Positions 44,159 through 51,708 of a stretch of DNA of 64,000 nucleotides are shown in pieces. Origin of the DNA: Magnetococcus sp. PR-3 (GTDB lineage Bacteria > Pseudomonadota > Magnetococcia > Magnetococcales > Magnetococcaceae); the NCBI RefSeq assembly GCF_036689865.1, contig NZ_JBAHUQ010000032.1:1-64000 (forward strand). The letters run 5' to 3'. The stretch's first letter is position 1. Every line of letters begins with the position of its first letter. The notes below the pieces were generated by a model. That model did no database searches and was not told the DNA's origin. It was given only the letters and a program-made list of their open reading frames with translations. The position numbers and the translations under genes are program-made.

Positions 44159-44761
44159 TTAGGCGCGTTTTCTGCCCTTTTTGGAGCGCAGGAGTTCGTT
44201 CTGGCGACGGAAGATATGTTGAATGATCTGTTCTCTATCATTAGGCAGGACAGGATCAAATTTTACAGCTACCCGTGTCATACCATCCCGGTCGTTGGGA
44301 ATGACCACAATAACGCGGGCAAAGAGTTCCACAATAAACAGAGCATCTTCCGATAAGGAAAGGCGCATTTGGATAATGGTACCGCTCTCAAGAGGTGGAT
44401 CTTGCTCCCAAAAAGCCAACCCGCCCCCGCTTAAATTTACAGGGGTCAGTGCCATTGGCAGATCATCATCATTGGGATGAAACAGCTTAAGCAGTAAGTT
44501 TAGCTTTTGGTCTAAGCGGCCAAGGATATGTGACAGGTTGGGATCGCTACGTTCCAGATCCTGTAGCATATCCTCAATATCCAGCGTTTTTAAAACCTCT
44601 CCCACACCACCTTGTTTGGGGGGGAAGATATTGTGTTTTTGGTAATATTCAAAAATTTTGGCGTAAGCTTCGGGCTCGACGCGTTGCCATGCGAGAGGCA
44701 ACAGATCATCAATGCGTACAAATTCACGCTGTTGTTGGGACTGTGAAGCTTTATCCGCCAT
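44159..44761 (-). CDS. PilZ-domain protein with helical insertion
   Basis: 200 residues. The PilZ c-di-GMP motifs are both complete: R12-E-F-V-R16 and N109-L-S-G-G-G114. Between them lie about 92 residues of predicted helix (AYAKIFEYYQKHN, DIEDMLQDLERSD, LGRLDQKLNLLLKLF), unlike YcgR or simple PilZ proteins. The barrel continues with SGTIIQMRLSLS and a C-terminal basic helix ending KKGRKRA. First of two tandem PilZ genes, downstream of motB beyond a terminator, so it is probably made from its own promoter. Confidence 0.8.
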   Translation of the reverse strand: MADKASQSQQQREFVRIDDLLPLAWQRVEPEAYAKIFEYYQKHNIFPPKQGGVGEVLKTLDIEDMLQDLERSDPNLSHILGRLDQKLNLLLKLFHPNDDDLPMALTPVNLSGGGLAFWEQDPPLESGTIIQMRLSLSEDALFIVELFARVIVVIPNDRDGMTRVAVKFDPVLPNDREQIIQHIFRRQNELLRSKKGRKRA

Positions 44762-44878
44762 GGATGTGGGAACTCCGACTTATATGAACGTTCAATCTAG
44801 ATCGGAGAATACCCTATCCAAACCCGACTGCCAAGCCATCACAAGCAGTGAATGGTGGGTTATGTATATTTATAAGAG

Positions 44879-44914
44879 AAAAGGGCCATGCAGTTAAACC
44901 GCATGGCCCTTTTT
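44879..44914 (-). terminator. Terminator of motAB
   Basis: AAGGGCCATGC (44881-44891) pairs with GCATGGCCCTT (44901-44911) around a 9-nt loop, with T-rich flanks in both directions. It is 30 bp beyond the motB stop on minus. Confidence 0.92.
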
Positions 44915-44943
44915 ATCAGGAATATCGTGTTCTGAATGGCCCG

Positions 44944-45714
44944 TTATTGCATGCGGTCCTGTGCGCCTTGTAAGGTCTCATCATCCGCATAATCATCCAG
45001 AATGGTCGGAACCGTCTCACGAGAGACTAAGATTTCAATGCGACGGTTTTTAGAACGACCCTCTTCTGTGGCGTTGTCGTACTTATTGGTAACCTCGCCC
45101 TGGGCACGTACCTCCATACGAATGGGGTCAACTTCTCCCTGGTTGGTCAAAAAACCGACCACCGAGGCCGCTTGGGCCGCAGAGAGTGCCCAGTTGGTGG
45201 GGTACTGGCCACCAGGAGGGGGCGTGGTATCGGTATGGCCGATGACACGGATTTTATTGTTACGGGTATCAGGATGGGTGTTCAGAATATTGGCGATTTC
45301 CATCAATTTAGTCTGAAACTCTTCCTTCAACTGCAATGTACCAGGGTGGAAGGTGCTATCACTATCCACCTGCATGACAAAGCCATCCTGCTCATTACTG
45401 AGTTCGGCTTCGCCATTATCAACCAGTGGACCGAGTACATTTTCAACTTTCTCACGCAGCTGCACCAGAACCATCTCGCTGGCAAACTCCGGAGCAATAA
45501 TGGTGTTACCGGTGGGGATGGCGTTGATCTGCTCAATACGTTGCACACCAAAGGCATCCTTCATGGAGCCTGAGACCTTCTCAAACTTCACGATATCAAG
45601 CTGGGCAAAAGAGAGCAGTAGCACGAAGAAGGTCAGCAACAGGGACATTAAATCCCCGAAGGTTACCATCCAACCCGGTGCGCCCTTTTTACATGGTGGA
45701 CATTTCTTACCCAT
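44944..45714 (-). CDS. motB: Flagellar stator protein MotB, PomB-like
   Basis: 256 residues. A Cys/Pro-rich start (MGKKCPPCKKGAPGWM), one membrane helix with the ion-binding Asp D21 (TFGDLMSLLLTFFVLLLSF), the plug region, and an OmpA-like peptidoglycan-binding domain (about 135-245, VIGHTDTTPPPG and SKNRRIEILVS). The segment after the helix, GSMKDAFGVQ then IPTGNTIIAPEF, closely follows Vibrio PomB, suggesting a Na+-driven motor. In the NxxLSxxRA helix the usual Arg is replaced by Gln. Follows motA by 51 bp. Confidence 0.93.
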   Translation of the reverse strand: MGKKCPPCKKGAPGWMVTFGDLMSLLLTFFVLLLSFAQLDIVKFEKVSGSMKDAFGVQRIEQINAIPTGNTIIAPEFASEMVLVQLREKVENVLGPLVDNGEAELSNEQDGFVMQVDSDSTFHPGTLQLKEEFQTKLMEIANILNTHPDTRNNKIRVIGHTDTTPPPGGQYPTNWALSAAQAASVVGFLTNQGEVDPIRMEVRAQGEVTNKYDNATEEGRSKNRRIEILVSRETVPTILDDYADDETLQGAQDRMQ

Positions 45715-45765
45715 CCCTCGTGGCCTCCTTGACCTTGATTCTTATCCAGGTTGACTCAACAAGAA

Positions 45766-46518
45766 TCAATCGGCATCACGTTGGCTGGGGGGCAGAGCCG
45801 CTTTCAAGGCTTCTTGCAGCATCCGGGGGTTAACCCCTTTCTGAATGCCAATCATGCCGTCGATGATAATTTCACGTACCACCTGTTCCTCGGCACTGTA
45901 CATCTGCAGCTTAACCGCCAGAGGAATGGCCACCACGTTTGCGAAGATTGAACCGTACAGGGTGGTCAACAACGCAACCGCCATCGCTGGTCCAATCGAG
46001 GAGGGGTCATCCATGGTGGCAAGCATCTGCACGAGGCCGATCAGTGTTCCGATCATACCAAAGGCTGGTGCAGTTTCACCAATACCTTCCCAGATCGCCA
46101 CACCACGACCATGGCGGCTGGCCAAGTATTCCAGGTCCTTGCGGAGAACGCTTTCCAGGAACTCTGGATCCGCGCCATCCACACAGTGGTTAACAGCACC
46201 TTGTAAGAAGGCATCTTCTGATTTCACTTTTTCAAGTGCCAGGATACCATCTTTACGGGCGATGTTTGCCATGTCGATAAGTTGGCCAATGGTCTGCTCA
46301 GGGTTCTGAGGCTTGACCAGAAAGGCCTTCATAACGACGCCCACTGAGCCGAACACATCGCTCATTTTATGCTTAATGAACATGGCGGCAATGGTACCAC
46401 CGATCACGATGAGAAGACTTGGCACGTTAATAAACATTACCAAATCACCACCGAGCATGATGGCCATGAGAATCAGGGCAAAACCCATGACAATGCCGAT
46501 GACTGTTGCCAGATCCAT
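45766..46518 (-). CDS. motA: Flagellar stator protein MotA, PomA-like
   Basis: 250 residues with four membrane helices and the large cytoplasmic loop that contacts the FliG rotor ring. It opens MDLATVIGIVMGFALILMAI and has the conserved GMIGTLIGLVQMLATMDDP and GPAMAVALLTTLYGSIFAN blocks; this short form is the PomA type. ATG 46518 has an AAAGGGA ribosome site; an upstream in-frame ATG (46569) adds a non-family tail. A sigma-54-like promoter lies about 75 bp before the start, as for many polar flagellar genes. Confidence 0.94.
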   Translation of the reverse strand: MDLATVIGIVMGFALILMAIMLGGDLVMFINVPSLLIVIGGTIAAMFIKHKMSDVFGSVGVVMKAFLVKPQNPEQTIGQLIDMANIARKDGILALEKVKSEDAFLQGAVNHCVDGADPEFLESVLRKDLEYLASRHGRGVAIWEGIGETAPAFGMIGTLIGLVQMLATMDDPSSIGPAMAVALLTTLYGSIFANVVAIPLAVKLQMYSAEEQVVREIIIDGMIGIQKGVNPRMLQEALKAALPPSQRDAD

Positions 46519-46592
46519 AACGGTATCCCTTTCACCCCCCGGACGGTCTGAGCGCCGGAACGTTGACAAAAAACGGTTGTGCGCCGTTTTAT

Positions 46593-46609
46593 AAGCGAAA
46601 TGCGTGCCA
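46593..46609 (-). promoter_or_regulatory. Probable sigma-54 promoter of motAB
   Basis: On the minus strand TGGCACGCATTTCGC has a perfect -24 box and GG-N10-GC spacing (GG at 46608-46607, GC at 46596-46595). Predicted start about 46583, about 65 nt before the motA ATG. Fits RpoN control of flagellar genes. Confidence 0.6.
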
Positions 46610-46736
46610 AAACTGCGTAATTGATGAGGGCAACCTCCACATCAACCCTGTAATCATCCTAGGAGGCTGCTTTGGGCATAACTCACAGAAGGTGCAAAAG
46701 TCAAAATGCCATGAACCATCCTTCCCTTATGATCGG

Positions 46737-47795
46737 TTAAATCTGGAAAAGCTTTGCAATTTTTTCCTTATTCGGGGCTTTAGCGACCCCTTTTTCCGAT
46801 ATAAAGGCTGTTACAAGTTCCGCTGGTGTCACGTCAAAAGCTGGGTTGCGGACCTTGACACCTTGTGCGGCACTGTTTTTTGTCATGCAGTGGGTGACCT
46901 CTTCAGAGGGCCGCTCTTCAATAGGAATTTCCGCACCTGTCGGGCAGCGAAGATCGACGGTTGAGAGCGGTGCTGCGACAAAGAAAGGAATATGATGGCG
47001 ATTGGCCAGTACAGCCAGGGTGTAGGTACCGATCTTATTGGCGACATCCCCATTGGCGGCCACACGGTCAGAACCCACAACAATGGCATCGACTTCACCA
47101 TTGGCCATGAGCCACCCTGCCATGTTGTCGGTTATAAGGGTGGTGTCAATCTCATCTCTGATCAGTTCCCATGCCGTCAGACGTGCACCTTGTAGGTAAG
47201 GGCGGGTCTCATTGGCTATAACGCGTAAGTTACCCGCTTGAGCTTCGTGCCCTGCACGGATAACCCCTAAGGCCGTACCATACCCTGCGGTGGCCAGTGC
47301 CCCAGCATTGCAGTGTGTCATGATAACTGTCGGACGGTCTTTGATTACCGGCAGTAACTTGGCACCATGAACCCCCATAGCGCGGCAGGAGGCAATATCC
47401 TCTTCACGAATGGCATGAGCCTCTTGTAAAAGGCGCTGGGGAACCTGTTCCGCTGCGGTGCTTTCTAAAAGGGGGGCCATGCGTTCCAGTGCCCAGGTCA
47501 GGTTCACCGCTGTGGGGCGGCTTTGACGTAAGGTCTCCATACCTGGTGCCATCGCTTCTGCCCAGTTTTTTGGTGTACCATTCTGGGCGATGCGTTTGGC
47601 CTCAACCGCCACACCATAGGCACACGCACACCCAATAGCAGGGGCGCCGCGCACGACCATATCCCGAATCCCTACGGCCATTTCAGCAGCACTTTTGTAG
47701 GTTAGGTAGAGCTCTTCATTGGGTAGGCGGCGCTGGTCAAGCATGCGCACATGTCCCTCATTTTCATCCCAGACCGCCACATCAAAGATACTCAT
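46737..47795 (-). CDS. mtnA: Methylthioribose-1-phosphate isomerase
   Basis: 352 residues. Converts 5-methylthioribose 1-phosphate to the ribulose form in methionine salvage. Family signatures: RGAPAIGCACAYGVAVEA, the catalytic Cys in MTHCNAGALATAGYGTALG, and the catalytic Asp in VGSDRVAANGDVANKIGTY. The length is standard. No other mtn gene lies in the window, so the rest of the pathway is elsewhere. It is on the same strand as prmA with a 100-bp gap holding a possible weak terminator. Confidence 0.96.
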   Translation of the reverse strand: MSIFDVAVWDENEGHVRMLDQRRLPNEELYLTYKSAAEMAVGIRDMVVRGAPAIGCACAYGVAVEAKRIAQNGTPKNWAEAMAPGMETLRQSRPTAVNLTWALERMAPLLESTAAEQVPQRLLQEAHAIREEDIASCRAMGVHGAKLLPVIKDRPTVIMTHCNAGALATAGYGTALGVIRAGHEAQAGNLRVIANETRPYLQGARLTAWELIRDEIDTTLITDNMAGWLMANGEVDAIVVGSDRVAANGDVANKIGTYTLAVLANRHHIPFFVAAPLSTVDLRCPTGAEIPIEERPSEEVTHCMTKNSAAQGVKVRNPAFDVTPAELVTAFISEKGVAKAPNKEKIAKLFQI

Positions 47796-47832
47796 GCCTT
47801 ACTCCTTAGCTGCATTCAATGCTTAGAAAGAG

Positions 47833-47848
47833 GACCGTTAGAACGGTC
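47833..47848 (-). terminator. Weak hairpin between prmA and mtnA
   Basis: GACCGT (47833-47838) pairs with ACGGTC (47843-47848) around a 4-nt loop; on minus it is followed by CTCTTTC, a poor U-tract. Possible partial terminator after prmA. Confidence 0.35.
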
Positions 47849-47895
47849 TTTATGGTCAAGCTAACGGTGCAAATTAACCTGCATCGTGCCAGGGG

Positions 47896-48795
47896 TCAAT
47901 CACTGCTGTGCTGGGCATGCATAACCACCCAATCCCCATAGGTGTGGATTGGCTCTGTAACCTGTAATTGGTGGGTGTGGCATGCTTGGCGGATGCTGTT
48001 GGCCTGTTCACCAGCTAAAATGCCAGAAAGCAGTAAATGCCCCTGGGTCTGTATGCTTTGCTTAAGCCCTTGGCTAAGCATCCATTCAATAACAGGTGCC
48101 AGGATGTTCGCGGTTACCAGATCAGCTTGAATGTGGGTTGGGACGGTATCGCTTAACAGAATATCTAAGCCTTCTGTTATGCCATTAAGGCGGGCATTTT
48201 CTTGGGCTGTCTCGACAGCGACGGGATCATTGTCGGTGGCGGTAACCTGGGGTATGCCAAGTTTACGTGCAGCAATAGCCAGTATGCCAGAGCCGGTACC
48301 TAGGTCCAGCATGGTGTGTGGGGGGTGGTTTTGACACTGTTTTTCCAGCTGCTCTAAACAACCATAGGTCGTTTCATGCCCCCCCGTACCGAAAGCTTGT
48401 TGAGGATCGATGCGCAGCACAATGCGTTGGTTGTCTTGGGGTGCATCCAGCCAAGAGGGGAGGATGAGTAGTTTTTCACCGACCTCAATCGGATGAAAAT
48501 TCTCTTTCCAGGCATTTTGCCAATCTTGCTCTTGCTGTTCTTGCCATTGAAGGGTTGGCATCTGTGCAACCTCTAAGGATTGCAAGAGTAGGTGTAGGGG
48601 GATCTCCAGCTCTGTGGTCGAGGGTTGTTCATCAAAAAAACCATGGATCAGACAGCGTTCAAAGGTGCCGCCCTGATCAAATACAGGGGCATCGCCAATA
48701 TCTTCAATAGAGGCTCCCATGCTGCCTTGATCCATGAGCCATTGGCTAACCTGTTCGCTATGTATGGCAGGTATTTCAAAAGAAAGTGACCACAT
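47896..48795 (-). CDS. prmA: Ribosomal protein L11 methyltransferase
   Basis: 299 residues. Trimethylates several amino groups of ribosomal protein L11 using SAM. The N-terminal substrate-recognition domain (WSLSFEIPAIHSEQVSQWLM) is followed by the linker with the WQNAWKENFHP segment and the SAM-binding motif I (TMLDLGTGSGILAIAARKLG) with FGTGGHETT just before. The post-motif LVTANILAPVI matches the NIL/NPP-type catalytic loop of PrmA. Cytoplasmic, single gene. Confidence 0.96.
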   Translation of the reverse strand: MWSLSFEIPAIHSEQVSQWLMDQGSMGASIEDIGDAPVFDQGGTFERCLIHGFFDEQPSTTELEIPLHLLLQSLEVAQMPTLQWQEQQEQDWQNAWKENFHPIEVGEKLLILPSWLDAPQDNQRIVLRIDPQQAFGTGGHETTYGCLEQLEKQCQNHPPHTMLDLGTGSGILAIAARKLGIPQVTATDNDPVAVETAQENARLNGITEGLDILLSDTVPTHIQADLVTANILAPVIEWMLSQGLKQSIQTQGHLLLSGILAGEQANSIRQACHTHQLQVTEPIHTYGDWVVMHAQHSSD

Positions 48796-48887
48796 TGTGA
48801 ATTTCCTTATTGACTTAAAGAGAGTGGCGCATTATAACCTTATCCACCTCAAGCAACACGGTCTTAAACGACACGGTTGAAGATTAT

Positions 48888-48963
48888 GCCCAGGTAGCTC
48901 AGTCGGTAGAGCAGTGGATTGAAAATCCACGTGTCGGTGGTTCGATTCCGCCCCTGGGCACCA
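48888..48963 (+). tRNA. tRNA-Phe (anticodon GAA)
   Basis: A complete 76-nt cloverleaf: acceptor GCCCAGG/CCTGGGC, D-arm GCTC-AGTCGGTA-GAGC, anticodon loop TTGAAAA with GAA, T-arm GGTGG/TTCGATT/CCGCC pattern and an encoded CCA end. A gene-poor region follows. Confidence 0.97.
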
Positions 48964-49004
48964 CTTGAGAATATTCCTGAAGATCGAATCAGGACGATGT
49001 ATAC

Positions 49005-49036
49005 AAAGCCCTCTCAGTGTTTTCTGAGAGGGCTTT
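49005..49036 (+). terminator. Terminator after tRNA-Phe
   Basis: AAAGCCCTCTCAG (49005-49017) pairs with CTGAGAGGGCTTT (49024-49036) around a 6-nt loop and T-run, about 40 bp after the tRNA. Confidence 0.93.
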
Positions 49037-49233
49037 TTCGTGTCTTGTTGAGAAAATTATAGCGGTTTAGATCTGGTTGCTGGGTCGTTGGATGTTTAGC
49101 TGTTTTGAAGGGCTAATGGGCACAATATGGATGCCTTTTTTCTCGTATGGAGGGGGGCTGAAGTCTGTTTACAGTCGGGCATCAGCAAAAGGGCTAATTA
49201 AGCATGTAAGTGAACTTTGCAAACGCTTGATGA

Positions 49234-49356
49234 CACCGTAAACCGCTGAGCTTTATTCGGGAAGTTGGAAAAGACACTGCTGATAAGGTCACTCGGGTGG
49301 CGATAGAGAAACAGAAGGTGGATGAGGAACTCTTGATACAATGCTTTAGCCTGTAG
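49234..49356 (+). pseudogene. Possible coding remnant before an orphan terminator
   Basis: An open stretch without start codon reads KPLSFIREVGKDTADKV and continues TRVAIEKQKVDEELLIQCF to a stop at 49354. Its codon pattern and amphipathic composition look protein-like, and a different frame just upstream (HVSELCKRLMTP) could be its broken N-terminal part. I do not recognise the family. Could equally be chance or part of a small RNA. Confidence 0.25.
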
Positions 49357-49388
49357 GCTATAAAACGTTGCTAAAACACCTTAAATCA

Positions 49389-49416
49389 AACCCTCTCATC
49401 GTGGAGGGTTTTTTTA
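49389..49416 (+). terminator. Orphan Rho-independent terminator
   Basis: AACCCTC (49389-49395) pairs with GAGGGTT (49404-49410) around an 8-nt loop, then seven T. A small TAGCC/GGCTA hairpin (49347-49360) lies just before. No intact gene precedes it. Confidence 0.8.
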
Positions 49417-50371
49417 TGGGCTGAAGCTGAGATGGGGATTAGGTGGTAGATGTAAGTCATTGAAAAAATGCTCTGGGGTAGGGAGGGATGGCAAAGTTAA
49501 GAGATTGAAGGTCCCAATATTCTACCGTTCACTGAGAATGGTTCACATGTTGTTCTGCCTGATACTTAAAAATGAACGATCTAGGGTGTTGTGATAAGCC
49601 GTATACATTCAATTCGGCACGACTCCAGAAAGGCCAGAGATGGTGAACCTGCAAAACTTATATTGCGTGAGGTGCATACCAGAAACCTGAAATAAAGGCA
49701 CAAAGGGCTTTATGCCTAAATATACCCTTCAAGTAAAAGTGGACGGGGCAGGTAATGCGTGTAAGCGATTGTTGTTGATGATTCGAACGGGCCCCCGGGC
49801 GTGTCATGATGGGAGGGTGGAATACAACAAAAACTCATAAGGTCTGCCACTGTTTGTGGTCTAAATACGAGGAACTGACCTAATGAACACAATGTAGATT
49901 TTTTACCATGTATTCATCACGGTCAATTTATCGTAGCCGGTATGGTCAGCTAAGCCGTAGGGCTCGTGCAGCGTGATGCAAAAAAGACGAGGTCATATTT
50001 CTTGTCGTAGAACTGGTCTCTTTATGGATGAAAATGGACCATGTCTCCACGATAGATACATTTCAACTGCGGATGAAATAATCAATGCCTTCCTTGGTGT
50101 GTGTGGAGTCGTCCCTGCACTATTATGCGTCGAGGGTGGAGATGTTAAGATGTTTTTTTTTTTGAGGTTTAGTTTTTTCCAGTCCTCTGTTTTTAGCGTT
50201 ATATATGAGATATATCATGAATAATTCTGATGATGTTGATGGAGTACCATGTCAAAGAGTTTTTGTTTTTTTGAGAGAAACGCTAAAAGTTGTAAGGAAT
50301 GGACTTGACTCCTGTAGCACACGAGGTGAAAATAGCCAAAATACAACCAAAACAACAAAAGGTGGTGTGGT

Positions 50372-50668
50372 ATGGCTAGGTCATTCATGTTTTTTCTGTT
50401 TTTGTTTGTGGTGGGGCCTGTGTATGCTCAGGGTTATTATAATGAAGGTAACGATTATAGCTGGACTCATAAAGGCTATGGGCCTGCTACAGGCTCTTAT
50501 AACTATGCAACGGGTACCTACAATCCTATTCCCGCGAGATCTCCTTATGATAAACCGAGTTTAGGCAGCCCTGCACCACGTATTTACCCCAAAAAACCAA
50601 CTTTGGGGGATGCTCGCAACTACCGTAATACCAACCCACGCACCTGTACCAGTCTACTTTGTGATTAG
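50372..50668 (+). CDS. Small exported protein of unknown function
   Basis: 98 residues. A clear signal peptide (MARSFMFFLFLFVVGPVYA, cleavage before QG) is followed by a Tyr/Gly/Asn-rich stretch with loosely repeated GSYNYATGTYN-type units, then a Pro/Lys-rich region and a C-terminal pair of Cys (TCTSLLCD). A likely AAAGGTGG ribosome site precedes ATG 50372. I do not recognise the family; an extracellular or periplasmic, largely unfolded protein is likely. It may span from the gene-poor region's right flank, with AT-rich DNA upstream. Confidence 0.6.
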   Translation: MARSFMFFLFLFVVGPVYAQGYYNEGNDYSWTHKGYGPATGSYNYATGTYNPIPARSPYDKPSLGSPAPRIYPKKPTLGDARNYRNTNPRTCTSLLCD

Positions 50669-50800
50669 GAGAGCCTAGGTGGAAAGAGAGTCGGTGGTTT
50701 GATCGGTATACTAAGCGATTGAGTGGTCATTTAGGCTTAGGTACAAGCTGATCATATCAAACAAATATCTCTCAACAGTTGCTGGGGGGATCCCCCCCCC

Positions 50801-50831
50801 AGGAAAAGAAAACCCTGTTAACCTGCAGGGT
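50801..50831 (-). terminator. Terminator of the RNase HI gene
   Basis: On minus, ACCCTG (50831-50826) pairs with CAGGGT (50817-50812) and is followed by TTTCTTTTCCT. The stem includes the stop codon region of the gene. A GC palindrome (50783-50801) lies just beyond. Confidence 0.75.
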
Positions 50832-51585
50832 CCTCTTGCAACTGACCTGATTTGCCTTTGGTAATAGCTGAAACAGCCAGTTGATCGGCTTTTTCGTTGC
50901 CCTCATGTCCGGCATGACCTTTAATCCACTTCCAGGTCACATCCAGCTCTTGACGTGCCGCATCAAGGCGTTGCCAAAGGTCGGTATTGAGGACAGGTTT
51001 GCCATCACTCTTTTTCCAACCTCTTTTCTTCCAGCCATGAATCCACTTGGTGATGCCATCTTTCACATAAGAAGAGTCTGTAATTAAGGTTACCCGGCTG
51101 CCTGCAGCCATAGGTTCCAAGGCATGAATCGCGGCAAGCATTTCCATACGGTTGTTCGTCGTATTGCTTGACCAGCCCTGTAGGTTGCGTACTTGATCCC
51201 CAAATTGGCCATGAACACCCCATCCACCTGGTCCAGGGTTACCGCTGCACGCCCCATCCGTATAAATAATAACGGGCTCAGTATCCGCTGAAGATGTATC
51301 AAACAAGCCTTTTTGTTCATTGCCTGCTTGAGGCTCCGCCTTGCCGGTTTGAGGCGAGGGCGGTTGAGGGTCTGTGTGTTGTGGCTCTTGGAGAGAGGGC
51401 TTTCCACCCATAAGGTCCATGAGGGCCTGTTCTGAGAGGAGTTGCTTGGCTTCTCCAAGTAGCTGCTTAGCTTCAGAGGTCGCCTCTTTGAGCTCTGCTG
51501 AGGCATGATCTATGCGGGTTTGTAGAGCCGTCATGCGTTGTATAAGCAGGTCGGTTGGACTTTTCTTGGCAGCCATCAGCAACAT
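50818..51585 (-). CDS. rnhA: Ribonuclease HI with N-terminal coiled-coil extension
   Basis: 255 residues; the RNase HI domain is only about 104-245. Its active-site residues are intact: D110 ([16 protein letters not shown]), E148, D170 (TDSSYV), H224 and D234. It cuts the RNA of RNA-DNA hybrids, removing primers and R-loops. The first 100 residues are an addition: a coiled-coil (about 15-55, with [15 protein letters not shown]) and a Pro/Gln-rich linker. It replaces neither a HBD nor a known fused domain that I recognise. Start ATG 51585 has an AAGGATC site; an alternative is ATG 51576. Confidence 0.93.
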   Translation of the reverse strand: MLLMAAKKSPTDLLIQRMTALQTRIDHASAELKEATSEAKQLLGEAKQLLSEQALMDLMGGKPSLQEPQHTDPQPPSPQTGKAEPQAGNEQKGLFDTSSADTEPVIIYTDGACSGNPGPGGWGVHGQFGDQVRNLQGWSSNTTNNRMEMLAAIHALEPMAAGSRVTLITDSSYVKDGITKWIHGWKKRGWKKSDGKPVLNTDLWQRLDAARQELDVTWKWIKGHAGHEGNEKADQLAVSAITKGKSGQLQEDPAG

Positions 51586-51708
51586 GATCCTTAGTGGGTA
51601 TTAAAAAGAGGGCAAGCATACCGATCACAGGTAGCCTTGGGAACCTTTTATCCTATTGAATAAATATGAGGGTAGCGTGGGTTGAGGCCGTGTTGCTCAA
51701 GAAGATCG

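Larger units (their letters stand above)
49037..49971. other. Gene-poor stretch downstream of tRNA-Phe
   Basis: About 0.9 kb with no convincing intact gene. It holds a coding-like remnant (49234-49356) followed by a terminator without a recognisable gene, and a 42-codon frame at 49712-49840 (start MPKYTLQVKV) with only a weak AAAGG site. Position after a tRNA and the frame debris suggest a decayed insertion. Confidence 0.5.

Noticed and set aside
49770-49800. GATTCGAACGGGCCCCCGGG, resembling the complement of a tRNA T-arm
   Set aside because: No cloverleaf could be built around it; it does not match the neighbouring tRNA-Phe end.
49973-50224. 83-codon plus frame in the gene-poor region
   Set aside because: Low-complexity T-rich DNA, no ribosome site and no recognisable features.
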